Below, piece after piece: positions 1-9,084 of a stretch of DNA of 64,000 nt. Made by a program: the position numbers and the translations under genes. Under the pieces are notes generated by a model that had not been told where the DNA came from, did not search any database, and worked only from the letters and a program-made list of their open reading frames with translations. Source of the DNA: Planctomycetota bacterium (lineage in GTDB: Bacteria; Planctomycetota; Planctomycetia; Planctomycetales; Planctomycetaceae); contig JAEZFD010000062.1 of NCBI GenBank assembly GCA_023417655.1, positions 62,001 through 126,000 of the forward strand, written 5' to 3'. How positions within the stretch are numbered: position 1 is the first letter of the stretch; every line of letters starts with the position of its first letter.

Positions 1-2
1 TT

Positions 3-3000
3 CAGTCTGAAGGACTGGAGTCGTGGCTGCTGGAAGACGATGAGAGCCGACCGACGGTGACCCGATTGAAGTTAAAGTATCGGACTCCGTTCGATGGAAA
101 TCGGCAGATTGCCATTCAGGGAATTCTTTCTCCTGCCCTTGGACAGCCTTGGGACGTTCCGCAACTGGTACTTCAGGATGTGACCACACACACGGGCCTG
201 CTGCTGATCTGGCAGCCGGAACAGATCAGACTGCAGACCATTCAACAGGCAGAGGCACGTGCGGTTCCTGTTCCTAAGCGAGCGGGACAACTGATGGCGG
301 ATCAACCTACGCTGGCTTATGAAGTCTGGCGAGATGACTTCACTCTGCAATTCCTGACCTCATTAAAAGACAGTCCTCTGCAGGCCGCGATTTCGCAAAT
401 CCTGCTGATCGAAGAGACCGGATTACGACTCCTGTCGACGGTGACTCTTGAACCCCGGCGCGCTCCCGTCTTTGACGTGCGACTGCGGGTTCCGGCAGGC
501 CTACGAATTGAATCCGTCTCTGCCGCAGGATCGCCGTTGACGTGGGAGGGCATTCCTGCGGATGCAGGATTACAGGATCTGAAGATCACTCTTCCCGTTC
601 CGCTGAAACCGGGGGAATCGCTCACCCTTTCCATGGAAGCCCGACAGACTCCCGAACAGTGGCCGATCAAGCAAACGCCAGTCACGATTCCGTTTCTGGC
701 TGCCCGATTGATGAACACTGATATGGTCGAAGTGCTGTACGGCGTTTGTGCGCCGCAAATGCTGGAAGTGGCTCCGCTGGAAGTCGTGGGACTGGAAGCT
801 GCGAGCGGCGTGGATCTGGCTCTGTTGAGTCAGCGTGTCCAGCAGGTAGGCGCTGAGCTTCGTCTTGGGTTTTCGGGGCAGGAGCTGACCTATCAGGGGC
901 AGCTGCAGATTACCCGTCGCCCCGGGACAGTGAACGTTGATACGGTTTCCCTCTTTGAGGTCGATCGTGAAACGGTATCGACACATCTGGTAAGTCGACT
1001 GTCTGTTGCCGGCGGTGGCCTGCGGACGCTCACAGTTGAAGTTTCTGAAGAGGCGGGAGATCAGGTCCGGTTCACTCTTCATCCTGCGAACGATCAGGCA
1101 GTCCCTGCCATGCTGATCGAACAGGTGCCTGGCAACCCAATGGAAGGGAGACGTCCCTGGTTACTGACGTTCGATCGCCTGCTGCAGGGAGACTACTTTC
1201 TGCGGACACTGGTTTCGCTTCCCCGTGGGACTGCGACCGAGTTCTCTCCCGTGAAGGTCTCGTTCCCGCAGGCGACATCGCAGAGTGGAGCTCTTGCAAT
1301 CTCGGCTCAGGAAGATGAGGAAATTCGGATCGTCGCACAAGGAGCAGGAGGTCTGGCTTTGCAGGTGATCGACCCGATTGATTTTCCTGCTCCTTCAACA
1401 TGGCCGACGAATCGGCTGGTCGCGGGCTATCGTTACGCGCAGCCCGGCTGGAACGTTCAGGTGTCCGTTGTTCCCTTTACGCGGGCTCCTGTGCCGTCAG
1501 CTATCGGGCAGGAACTGAACCTGACGAGCCTATGGGAATCAGGGAGTGAAGTTCAGCATCTGGCCCGGTTGAAGTTTCAAGCGGTTGGAATGCAGAGTCT
1601 GGTTGTGAATTTGCCGGAACACGCTCGACTCTGGTCCGCCCTTGTCGACCAGAGTCCGGTCGAAATTCGTCACTCAGGGCAGAGCCTACTGGTCTCACTG
1701 AGCCCGCTGGCTTCGAATGCGTCGCACGAACTGAAGCTGCTTTACAGCACTGCACCGGCGTCGACGGAAGACGAGTTTCGAGCTGCAGCGCCTGAGTTTT
1801 TCGTGACGACAGGACGTGGCGACAATGAGCCGTTGACGGTCCTGTCGCAATCATGGGATCTGCACTATCCCGAGGATCTGCTGGTCCTCGACGTTCAATC
1901 TGAATATCAACCAGCAAAACCACTGACGGCGCCAACCTGGACCGCTCGCCTGTGGGATCAGTTGTCTCATTTGAAACTGTCACACACCGTTCTGGCAGCC
2001 TGTCTCCTCGTCTTTGTGGGAAGTATGCTGGCCATGATCAGTTTGTTAGCACTCCGCCCTTTGAGGGCGACCATGATTCTCGGAGTCGTACTGCTGACGG
2101 GGATTCTCGTTGCGGGTGGCATGTACCTGACCGTCGGTCAAATCGAATCAACGCTTGTTAGTTCGACGTCTTCTGACAAGGCGATCATTTTGCGTGACGA
2201 AAGTGCAAGGATGCCTGATGCACTGATTGTTCAATCGCCCTCTCCTACGAGCCTGGCAATTGAAGGGAGCGTTTTGAACCAAGCTCCTGCTCTGCCGAAG
2301 GCACCGGCACCCGCTGCTCCGACTTCGGCGGCGCCAACTTGGAAAGATTCAACCCCCCACGTGGAACCGAAATCGACGGGACCGCAGCAGGGGAACGCCG
2401 CCGAGAAGCAAATGAGTCAGGGAGGCGGAATGGGTGGAGGTGTGGACGTCCTTCCCGATCCCGAGAGGTCATTCGGATCTGACTTCAATGATCCGTCAAA
2501 ACAGAACGGAATGCTGTCGCTTTCAGCCGCTTTACGAGTCCCCGCTGACATGCAGCATCTGAATGTGTCCTATCGCGGAAACCACCCGCCCGGTGCCGGG
2601 CTTCCGCTTCAGGTTCGGCTGACATCCAAATCGAACTGGTCCCTGATGTTGCTGGCGATCGCCTTCGGAGTCGCACTCCTGGGATGGTGGTTGCGGAATG
2701 CGAATCGACAAGTTGCAGCCACCTGGCTGTTCCTGACCTTGATTGTTCCACTTGCTCTGCTGCCGTTCCAGTCGCCATGGCTCGATCTGGTCACCGGGGG
2801 AGTGCTTCTGGGAGGACTCTTCAGTCTCATTCTGATGGTGGCACGACAGATCATTGAGTGGCTGATTTCAATTCGGGCGAAGGTCTGGGAATGCTGTGAA
2901 AACCATTCCGTGAAGGCACTGATGCTGCTGAGCATCCTCTGTCATGGAACTGAGCAACTGGAGGCCAGTGAACCGGTTCCTCCCGCCCGCGCCGCGACTG

Positions 3001-6000
3001 TTGTTGTTCCCTACACATCACTGGAGAGCATTCCGACCTCAGATCGGGTTCTCGTGCCGGCCGATCTGTACAAGCAAATCTGGTCAATGGCGAACCCGAA
3101 CTCAGCATTATCCGCTGAAGAGGGAGCAACCGCTTTTATCAGTGAGGCAATCTATCGCGCCGAACCATCAGAGCAGGCGAAGCAGCAGGGCCTCGCTGTT
3201 TCCGCTCGCTGGGTCGCAGTGAATCCGACAGCTTCGCCACTCGCTCTGGAGCTTCCGATTCGCGGTGTGCAGCTGAGTCGCCTCATGGTCGGGGATGCGC
3301 CCGCACCGGTTGAGGTCAATGCTCAGGGTGTGCCGACACTGATTCTGAAGCAGCGCGGCGTCCAGATCGTTGATGCCCAATTCACATTGCCGTTGGAGAT
3401 GTCGGCTGATGCAGGTCAGTTCCGCTTCGAGACGACTCCTGTTGGTTCTGGAGTCTGGACGGTTCTTCTGAACAAAGCGGCCGAACCTCGACGAATTCGG
3501 GTGAATGGCAGTGGCAGTCTGTTCCGTTCGAACGTTACTGGCGACCGAGAAGAGATTCAGATCCCGATTGACCGTGGAGGTACGGTTCTTGTCTCGTGGC
3601 AACCAGAGCGACAGCCGATGGATCAGAATAGCGTCACTCAATTCGAGGCAGTGACGCAGGTCACCGTCTCGGACGTCGGCCTGACGCAGTCCGTGAAAGG
3701 GACTTTAATCGTCCGTCAGGGAATGAGTGGGGAATGCCGTTTCAAACTCCCGGCCAAACTGGCCATTCAGAAGATCACAGGCCCTGATGTCGCAGGTTGG
3801 GAAGTCTCGGCCTCCGCCGATGAAGGGCGGGAGGTGAAGGTGCTCTTCCGCCGTCAGGTTCAGGATCGGACTGAGTTCGAACTGGAGTTGTTCCAGCCGC
3901 TCGATCTGAATGCGGCGCAGCAGTCGATCACAGTGGACTTGCTCGAACCGCTCGGAATGAATCGGGAGACGGGTTCACTTGCTCTGATTTGCCCAAAGGA
4001 ATTCAGATTAAATACGACGGAGCTCATTGGTCTGCAGCAGGTCGACGTCAAAGCATTTCCTGCAGTACGACCTCCGCTTCCCAGTGAGACTCACACGGTA
4101 CTCTGCTATCGTTATTCGAGCCGCCCCATTGGGCTGACATTCTCACTCGAACGGGCGGTCGGGGAAGTGCGTGCCACTGCTCAACACGGCATTCGAATTG
4201 GATTGAAGAAGGTATCATTCGCGAGTCGAGTGATTCTGGATGTTCAGGATCGTCCTCGACGTCAGTTCGAGTTTCGCCTGCCAGAAGGATATCTCCCACT
4301 TGAAGTCGTCTGCGCGAACTGCACAGACTGGTTCGTCACGAATGGCGAAAACGAGCGAAGGTTGACGATCGAGTTGGATCGTCCCACTTTGGGACGCGTG
4401 GAGATTGGTCTCGATGGACGAATGCTGCGAACACAGGCTCCGCAGCCGGTTTCGCTGACTGTGCCTGTTCCAGCTGTCGATCGTCAGACGCATACTCTTG
4501 GGGTCTCGATTGATGCTGCCGAGCAGGCGACGCTCTCGTCATCAACAGGCTGGACGGGAATCTCGCCTCAGGAACTGCCGCCCGCGATCCGCAATCTCGG
4601 TTCTGAGGTCGTGCAGTTTGCGTTTCGCTCCTCTGATTCCGCCGGCAAGGAGGCACCAGGAACGCTGACGTTCAATCTTGTTCGTCAGACTCCGGATTTA
4701 CAGGCCGACGCTGCTGTGCTGATCGTCGCGGGAGATGCGACCGTCGATTATGGAATGACGTTCCGGTGGAGAATCACAAACTCCAAGGCAGAGAAATTTG
4801 CGGTCAGCGTCCCGTCCTGGCTGGGACCGTTGGACTTCCAGGGAGAAGGGATTCGTCAGATCAGGTCTGAACCCGGCGACGCAGGACAGACCCGCTGGAT
4901 TATCACGACCTTGGAACCGGCGCGTGATCAGATGCTGATCTCTGCGGCCGCGACAATTGCATTGCCGGCGGACCAGATCATTCAGACTCCGGCGATCCGG
5001 TTCCTGACGATGACCGGCCCGAACCCGTTTGCGGAACTGATGACTCAGCAGCAGTTCGCCGTGCTGGTGAATCGCTCGCCGAATCAGATTATGCCAGCCA
5101 GTGCCGGGGCCATTGAGAAACTGTCTGTTGAGGAACTTCCGTTAAACCTGCCTGAAGACCTGATTCGTCAGGCGATGGAGATCGTTCGGATTCGTGAAGG
5201 ACAACTCCCCGCTTGGCGCGTTGAACTCGTACAGCGAGTCGAGTCAGCCCGGGCAATTGTGCTCTCGGCCAACCTGACAACATTGCTGCAAGGCGATGGT
5301 AGCTGGCGGACACGAGCTGTTTATGGAGTCCGAAACCGAGGGCAGCAGTTCCTTGCGGTTGCGATGCCTGACGATGCTTCGATTCTGTCTGTCGTCGTGA
5401 AAGGGGCTCCGTCCCGGACAGTCCTGACGCAAATCGATGGCAAGCCATTGCACCTGGTTCCACTCCCTCAGACGAGCGCTGCGGATCTGTCGTTCGATGT
5501 CGTGCTTGTGCTCGCAGGTCAACTTCCGCACGCGTTGCCAAGTCCTCGTTCCCTGCGGTCCCTCACGGTGGAACTGCCGGCCCCTGATGTGTTGTCTCCC
5601 AAGAACTCGCCAGAGTACGGCGTCTCGACCGCGCAGACGATCTGGAATGTTTATGTTCCAGACGGTTTGAAAGCGGTTCCTGCTGAGAACACCGGAGCTA
5701 CGAACGTCGTCTGGCATCGCGGATCCGGTTGGGTTGAAGCGGAATCGATGTCCCTCAAGAGAGCCCGAATGGATCTCCAGGAACTCTCCCGGATTGTGAC
5801 GGGAGACAGCTACAGCATTGCTCAGCGGGGAACAGCGATTTCCAACTTGAAGGAGCTTCAGTCTCGACTGGAATCGCAGCAGAGCTTCATCCCGGGCCGT
5901 CAGGCAGGAGATGCGGATACAGACCGCCTGTTACGGGAAAATAATGCGCTCATGGAAGAGGTCGCCAAAGCCACGTCGAGCGATCAGCCATATTCATCAT

Positions 6001-6902
6001 CTCGTCCGCAGGAATCGGCACCCGGAACGCAGAATCGTGCTTTGATTCGGAACCTCAACGAATCGGTACAGATGTCGAACAGCTTCGGAACTGTTCAGCA
6101 GCAGATGACGAGTCCGAATGATGGTGAATACTCATTCTACGTCCCGATATCAGACCAGTTCAGAAATCGCAGCAGCTCCAAGGGCGAAGAGATTCAGTCT
6201 CGCGCGGGCTTGAAGTCAAAGCTGCAGAGTCAGGCACCGCTTGCGAATAACCAGCAGACGGGAGAAGGGGAGCAACCCCAGTTGGTGGAGCAGGAACGTC
6301 GATCACGGCCAATGAGTGATACCAGGCGAAAAACGCTGGATGCGAAGTCACAGGAGACGCAGCTGGGATATAGTAATTTCAATGCGTATGATCCTTTCCG
6401 GCAAGGATCGTTCGATCTCGTAGCACCGACGTTTGGAGGTCCCGATCCGAACAACCTTCTGGGAGTCTCTCCGGTGGCCCCGCCTGCGGAAGCGGGTGTC
6501 GTCTCCCAACCCAGCCCGCAATGGGGATCATCTGGCGGACTTTCGCTCGCCGTCGATTTGCCGGTCTCCGGGAACGAGCTTTCGTTCTCGCGAGTCGGTG
6601 GTGCCCCCAAACTCTCTCTGATCATCAGCAGTGCAGACCGCTGGACACTCATCCCGCGACTGTGCTGGGCAGGGCTATGGGTTGTCGCGGGGTTCTGGCT
6701 GTTGCGAACGTCGCTGCTGAACGCGACGCCGATTCCTCAGATTCAACTGGGACTGCGTGTCCTCGCGCTGCTCGGAGCAGCAGGTTTTCTGCTGGTCCCC
6801 GGTCCTGCAGGCTGGGCTGCATTCGTCGTCTTCCTTGGCGCCTCGATCACGGCCCTGGCGCACACATGGTCTGGGTCATCAGTCAGCTCCTCTCCAAAAT
6901 AG
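3..6902 (+). CDS. Giant membrane-anchored protein of unknown function (5' end outside window)
   Basis: The frame is open from the first bases of the window, so the true start lies upstream; a GTG at 57 is only an internal candidate. About 2,300 residues are visible. Two hydrophobic segments lie near residues 640-700 of the part read from 57 (around the LLVFVGSMLAMISLLAL stretch), followed by a Pro/Ala/Gly-rich linker. Two or three more membrane segments lie near 860-940, followed by a long beta-rich, mostly polar region. A Gln/Ser-rich segment and two or three C-terminal membrane segments (WAGLWVVAGFWLL) close the protein. No catalytic motif or named domain is recognised. The alternation of membrane segments and long extracytoplasmic blocks suggests an envelope protein, but that is inference. 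It converges on the glycosyltransferase gene at 7019. Confidence 0.8.
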   Translation, partial: QSEGLESWLLEDDESRPTVTRLKLKYRTPFDGNRQIAIQGILSPALGQPWDVPQLVLQDVTTHTGLLLIWQPEQIRLQTIQQAEARAVPVPKRAGQLMADQPTLAYEVWRDDFTLQFLTSLKDSPLQAAISQILLIEETGLRLLSTVTLEPRRAPVFDVRLRVPAGLRIESVSAAGSPLTWEGIPADAGLQDLKITLPVPLKPGESLTLSMEARQTPEQWPIKQTPVTIPFLAARLMNTDMVEVLYGVCAPQMLEVAPLEVVGLEAASGVDLALLSQRVQQVGAELRLGFSGQELTYQGQLQITRRPGTVNVDTVSLFEVDRETVSTHLVSRLSVAGGGLRTLTVEVSEEAGDQVRFTLHPANDQAVPAMLIEQVPGNPMEGRRPWLLTFDRLLQGDYFLRTLVSLPRGTATEFSPVKVSFPQATSQSGALAISAQEDEEIRIVAQGAGGLALQVIDPIDFPAPSTWPTNRLVAGYRYAQPGWNVQVSVVPFTRAPVPSAIGQELNLTSLWESGSEVQHLARLKFQAVGMQSLVVNLPEHARLWSALVDQSPVEIRHSGQSLLVSLSPLASNASHELKLLYSTAPASTEDEFRAAAPEFFVTTGRGDNEPLTVLSQSWDLHYPEDLLVLDVQSEYQPAKPLTAPTWTARLWDQLSHLKLSHTVLAACLLVFVGSMLAMISLLALRPLRATMILGVVLLTGILVAGGMYLTVGQIESTLVSSTSSDKAIILRDESARMPDALIVQSPSPTSLAIEGSVLNQAPALPKAPAPAAPTSAAPTWKDSTPHVEPKSTGPQQGNAAEKQMSQGGGMGGGVDVLPDPERSFGSDFNDPSKQNGMLSLSAALRVPADMQHLNVSYRGNHPPGAGLPLQVRLTSKSNWSLMLLAIAFGVALLGWWLRNANRQVAATWLFLTLIVPLALLPFQSPWLDLVTGGVLLGGLFSLILMVARQIIEWLISIRAKVWECCENHSVKALMLLSILCHGTEQLEASEPVPPARAATVVVPYTSLESIPTSDRVLVPADLYKQIWSMANPNSALSAEEGATAFISEAIYRAEPSEQAKQQGLAVSARWVAVNPTASPLALELPIRGVQLSRLMVGDAPAPVEVNAQGVPTLILKQRGVQIVDAQFTLPLEMSADAGQFRFETTPVGSGVWTVLLNKAAEPRRIRVNGSGSLFRSNVTGDREEIQIPIDRGGTVLVSWQPERQPMDQNSVTQFEAVTQVTVSDVGLTQSVKGTLIVRQGMSGECRFKLPAKLAIQKITGPDVAGWEVSASADEGREVKVLFRRQVQDRTEFELELFQPLDLNAAQQSITVDLLEPLGMNRETGSLALICPKEFRLNTTELIGLQQVDVKAFPAVRPPLPSETHTVLCYRYSSRPIGLTFSLERAVGEVRATAQHGIRIGLKKVSFASRVILDVQDRPRRQFEFRLPEGYLPLEVVCANCTDWFVTNGENERRLTIELDRPTLGRVEIGLDGRMLRTQAPQPVSLTVPVPAVDRQTHTLGVSIDAAEQATLSSSTGWTGISPQELPPAIRNLGSEVVQFAFRSSDSAGKEAPGTLTFNLVRQTPDLQADAAVLIVAGDATVDYGMTFRWRITNSKAEKFAVSVPSWLGPLDFQGEGIRQIRSEPGDAGQTRWIITTLEPARDQMLISAAATIALPADQIIQTPAIRFLTMTGPNPFAELMTQQQFAVLVNRSPNQIMPASAGAIEKLSVEELPLNLPEDLIRQAMEIVRIREGQLPAWRVELVQRVESARAIVLSANLTTLLQGDGSWRTRAVYGVRNRGQQFLAVAMPDDASILSVVVKGAPSRTVLTQIDGKPLHLVPLPQTSAADLSFDVVLVLAGQLPHALPSPRSLRSLTVELPAPDVLSPKNSPEYGVSTAQTIWNVYVPDGLKAVPAENTGATNVVWHRGSGWVEAESMSLKRARMDLQELSRIVTGDSYSIAQRGTAISNLKELQSRLESQQSFIPGRQAGDADTDRLLRENNALMEEVAKATSSDQPYSSSRPQESAPGTQNRALIRNLNESVQMSNSFGTVQQQMTSPNDGEYSFYVPISDQFRNRSSSKGEEIQSRAGLKSKLQSQAPLANNQQTGEGEQPQLVEQERRSRPMSDTRRKTLDAKSQETQLGYSNFNAYDPFRQGSFDLVAPTFGGPDPNNLLGVSPVAPPAEAGVVSQPSPQWGSSGGLSLAVDLPVSGNELSFSRVGGAPKLSLIISSADRWTLIPRLCWAGLWVVAGFWLLRTSLLNATPIPQIQLGLRVLALLGAAGFLLVPGPAGWAAFVVFLGASITALAHTWSGSSVSSSPK

Positions 6903-7018
6903 TCTCCGGAGAGTAAAGCAGTTCCTGCGCAGGTGAATTTGGAGCGTAAGGAGGTGTCCCTGTTGGGGTTTACCAACCGGAACACGCGCTGTGTGCGTGC
7001 GCGATAGAGCAAACGGCT

Positions 7019-7729
7019 CTATTTCTGCAGTCGCAGTTTCAGCATGACCCAGCCTGCCTTGAACGCCTCTTTCCATTCGAGTTTCGTTTCCCCAAAGCGG
7101 CGTTCTTCATAGGTGATGGGGACTTCAGTGAACGTCGCACCGGCCCTGCGCAGGTGGTAAAGAATCTCTTCTTCGATGGCATAACCTTTGGCCCGGGCCC
7201 GCGACCAGTCGACCTGACGAAGGCGACTGACGTGATACGCCCGAAAGCTGCCGCTGTTATCCAGCGTTGATAACCCGAGAATCGTTCTGGCGTACAGATT
7301 GATTGAACGGCTCATCAGCTGTCGGGTCAGACCAGCGCCATCGGTTCGGCCGCCGGCGACGTACCGCGATCCGATGACGACGTCGGCCTCATCACATTTT
7401 GCGAGCAGGGCCGGGATGAATCGAGGAGGATGCGAGAAATCGGCATCCAGATTCACGAGCACGTCGTAGTTGTGGTCGATGGCATACTGGAACCCCGCAG
7501 TCGTGGCAGTGCCGAGACCGAGTTTGCCGGGGCGATGAATCGCGCGGATCCGGGGATCAGCTGCACCCATTTGATCAACGAGAGTTCCTGTGCCGTCCGG
7601 GGAGTTGTCGTCAATGACGAGGACATCAGCCTGCGGCACGAGCTTCAGAATCTCGGGAATCAGCACGCCGATATTGTCGTGCTCGTTGTATGTGCACAAC
7701 ATGACAAGAACACGACGATCAGCGGACAT
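7019..7729 (-). CDS. Glycosyltransferase family 2, polyprenyl-phosphate mannosyltransferase (DPM1-like)
   Basis: A GT-A fold glycosyltransferase that, in this family, transfers a sugar (typically mannose) from a nucleotide sugar to a polyprenyl phosphate at the cytoplasmic membrane. Visible motifs are the N-terminal nucleotide-binding strand (VLVMLCTYNEHDNIG), the DDNSPDGTG loop, the metal-binding NLDADFSHPP motif and GSRYVAGGRTDG, as in bacterial and eukaryotic DPM1. The ATG at 7729 is chosen because the conserved fold starts four residues later; the frame stays open for 27 more codons with no similarity. At about 236 residues it is the short, soluble form without the C-terminal membrane/GtrA domain of many bacterial homologues. 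The exact sugar cannot be read from the sequence. Confidence 0.88.
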   Translation of the reverse strand: MSADRRVLVMLCTYNEHDNIGVLIPEILKLVPQADVLVIDDNSPDGTGTLVDQMGAADPRIRAIHRPGKLGLGTATTAGFQYAIDHNYDVLVNLDADFSHPPRFIPALLAKCDEADVVIGSRYVAGGRTDGAGLTRQLMSRSINLYARTILGLSTLDNSGSFRAYHVSRLRQVDWSRARAKGYAIEEEILYHLRRAGATFTEVPITYEERRFGETKLEWKEAFKAGWVMLKLRLQK

Positions 7730-7808
7730 AGAATGGAGAACCTGAAATGATCTGACAAACTTCCTGCGGCACACTGCGCTTTGCGGACAGTGTGGCGAAC
7801 CCTGGCGC

Positions 7809-7846
7809 AAGCTTCAATCCTGTGTTTCGCCAGAGGATTGAAGCTT
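7809..7846. repeat. 13-bp perfect inverted repeat (hairpin)
   Basis: Arms at 7809-7821 (AAGCTTCAATCCT) and 7834-7846 pair perfectly around a 12-nt loop. The element lies between two minus-strand genes, downstream of the phosphoesterase stop at 7878. There is no T-run after it on the minus strand, so it is either an unusual terminator or another RNA/DNA structure. Confidence 0.5.
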
Positions 7847-7877
7847 CGTCGAGGCGGCAGATCAAGAAAGAGCGATC

Positions 7878-8969
7878 TCAGGCCTGAATCGGAGAGAGCT
7901 GGAACGCGAACTGGTTCTGCGGCGACTCATTCCGCTTGTTCAGCGATGGGGAATAGTCATAGGTCTGTGCACTGGTGCCGTCGGCTTTGAATTCGATCAG
8001 CCGGAGCCAGCCGTCTCCGCCTTTGGGACGCATCTGAAAGTTCACCAGATGCTGATGGACATCGCGTCCCGCTGGTGTCTGGCTGGTCAGGCGACCAAGA
8101 CCGTCTCCGAGGACGTGACCATTCAGCGTCAAGACGAAGTTCTCGTGACGGCTGACGAGATCATTCCATAACTCGGTGCCATCGGTTACATCATCATTGG
8201 TCACTTTTGCGACCGGGTAGTGATGCGGGTTCCATTTCTGATTCGTGCCGTACGTCTTCACATCGTAGCGTGTATCGTCGTAGTACATGTAAGCATGGGT
8301 GATCAGAATGACTTCGTGATTCCGGTGCTTTTCAACGACCCCATTTGCCCAGCGGACGACGTCTTTTCGCGGGCCGAACTCAAGAGCGAGGACCAGAAAC
8401 TTGCGGCCGTTCGCTGTGAAGCGGTAGTACGCGTTCTCCAATCGATCGGACTCACGATCATAGGTGCCGCCGAAGGTTGGCTGACCGCGATAGTGTGAAA
8501 CCGGGAAGTATTCGGAAAACAAAGTTTCGCGGTTCTGCGTCTTCCCGCCTTCTCCGTAATCGTGATTCCCCGGCACCATGAAGTAGGGAACGATGCTGTC
8601 CAACTGCCGCATCGACCTCTGGGCGACTTCCCATTCGGCCGGAGCACTGGTGTTCGTCACGTCCCCGAGATGCAGCACGCAGGAGATGTTTCTGGCTGCT
8701 TTCTGCTCAGCGATCCAACGGGTCTGTGCGAGAAAGGTTTCCGGGAACTTCTGGCTGTAGTTTTGAGTGTCCGGAAGGACGGCAATCGTGAACGAGCCGG
8801 GCTGTGGAAGTGGCGGGGGCCCATCGACGAGGATAGCGTCCTCGTAAGGCAACCGTTTCGGCGGTGTGATTGTCTTTTGGGCGAACGCACGCGACTGCGT
8901 CATCAGGCCGGGCAGCACGAACAGACCGGTTCCGGCCTTGAGCATTTCTCGGCGAGTGAACGTCTGCAT
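7878..8969 (-). CDS. Tat-exported calcineurin-like metallophosphoesterase
   Basis: A two-metal phosphoesterase, probably extracytoplasmic. The N-terminus has a twin-arginine signal (TRREMLKAG, then a hydrophobic run and an ARAFAQ-like cleavage region). The metallophosphoesterase motifs follow in order: DTQNY early, HLGDVTNTS, PGNHDYGEGG, ITHAYMYYD and LNGHVLGDG. The nearer ATG at 8969 is preferred over 8975 because AAAGGA sits five bases upstream of it. The length (about 363 residues) fits secreted planctomycete phosphoesterases. The substrate is not evident. The gene is separated by about 150 bp from the glycosyltransferase downstream and is probably transcribed alone. Confidence 0.87.
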   Translation of the reverse strand: MQTFTRREMLKAGTGLFVLPGLMTQSRAFAQKTITPPKRLPYEDAILVDGPPPLPQPGSFTIAVLPDTQNYSQKFPETFLAQTRWIAEQKAARNISCVLHLGDVTNTSAPAEWEVAQRSMRQLDSIVPYFMVPGNHDYGEGGKTQNRETLFSEYFPVSHYRGQPTFGGTYDRESDRLENAYYRFTANGRKFLVLALEFGPRKDVVRWANGVVEKHRNHEVILITHAYMYYDDTRYDVKTYGTNQKWNPHHYPVAKVTNDDVTDGTELWNDLVSRHENFVLTLNGHVLGDGLGRLTSQTPAGRDVHQHLVNFQMRPKGGDGWLRLIEFKADGTSAQTYDYSPSLNKRNESPQNQFAFQLSPIQA

Positions 8970-9084
8970 GGTCATCCTTTAAGGAGTGAGGTCAGAACCG
9001 CTCAGCAGATGCTCCGGGATTGATTCACGATCCCGGAGCACCATGTTTGATGCCGAATGGAATGTGGGAGTCTCCGAACGGAAG

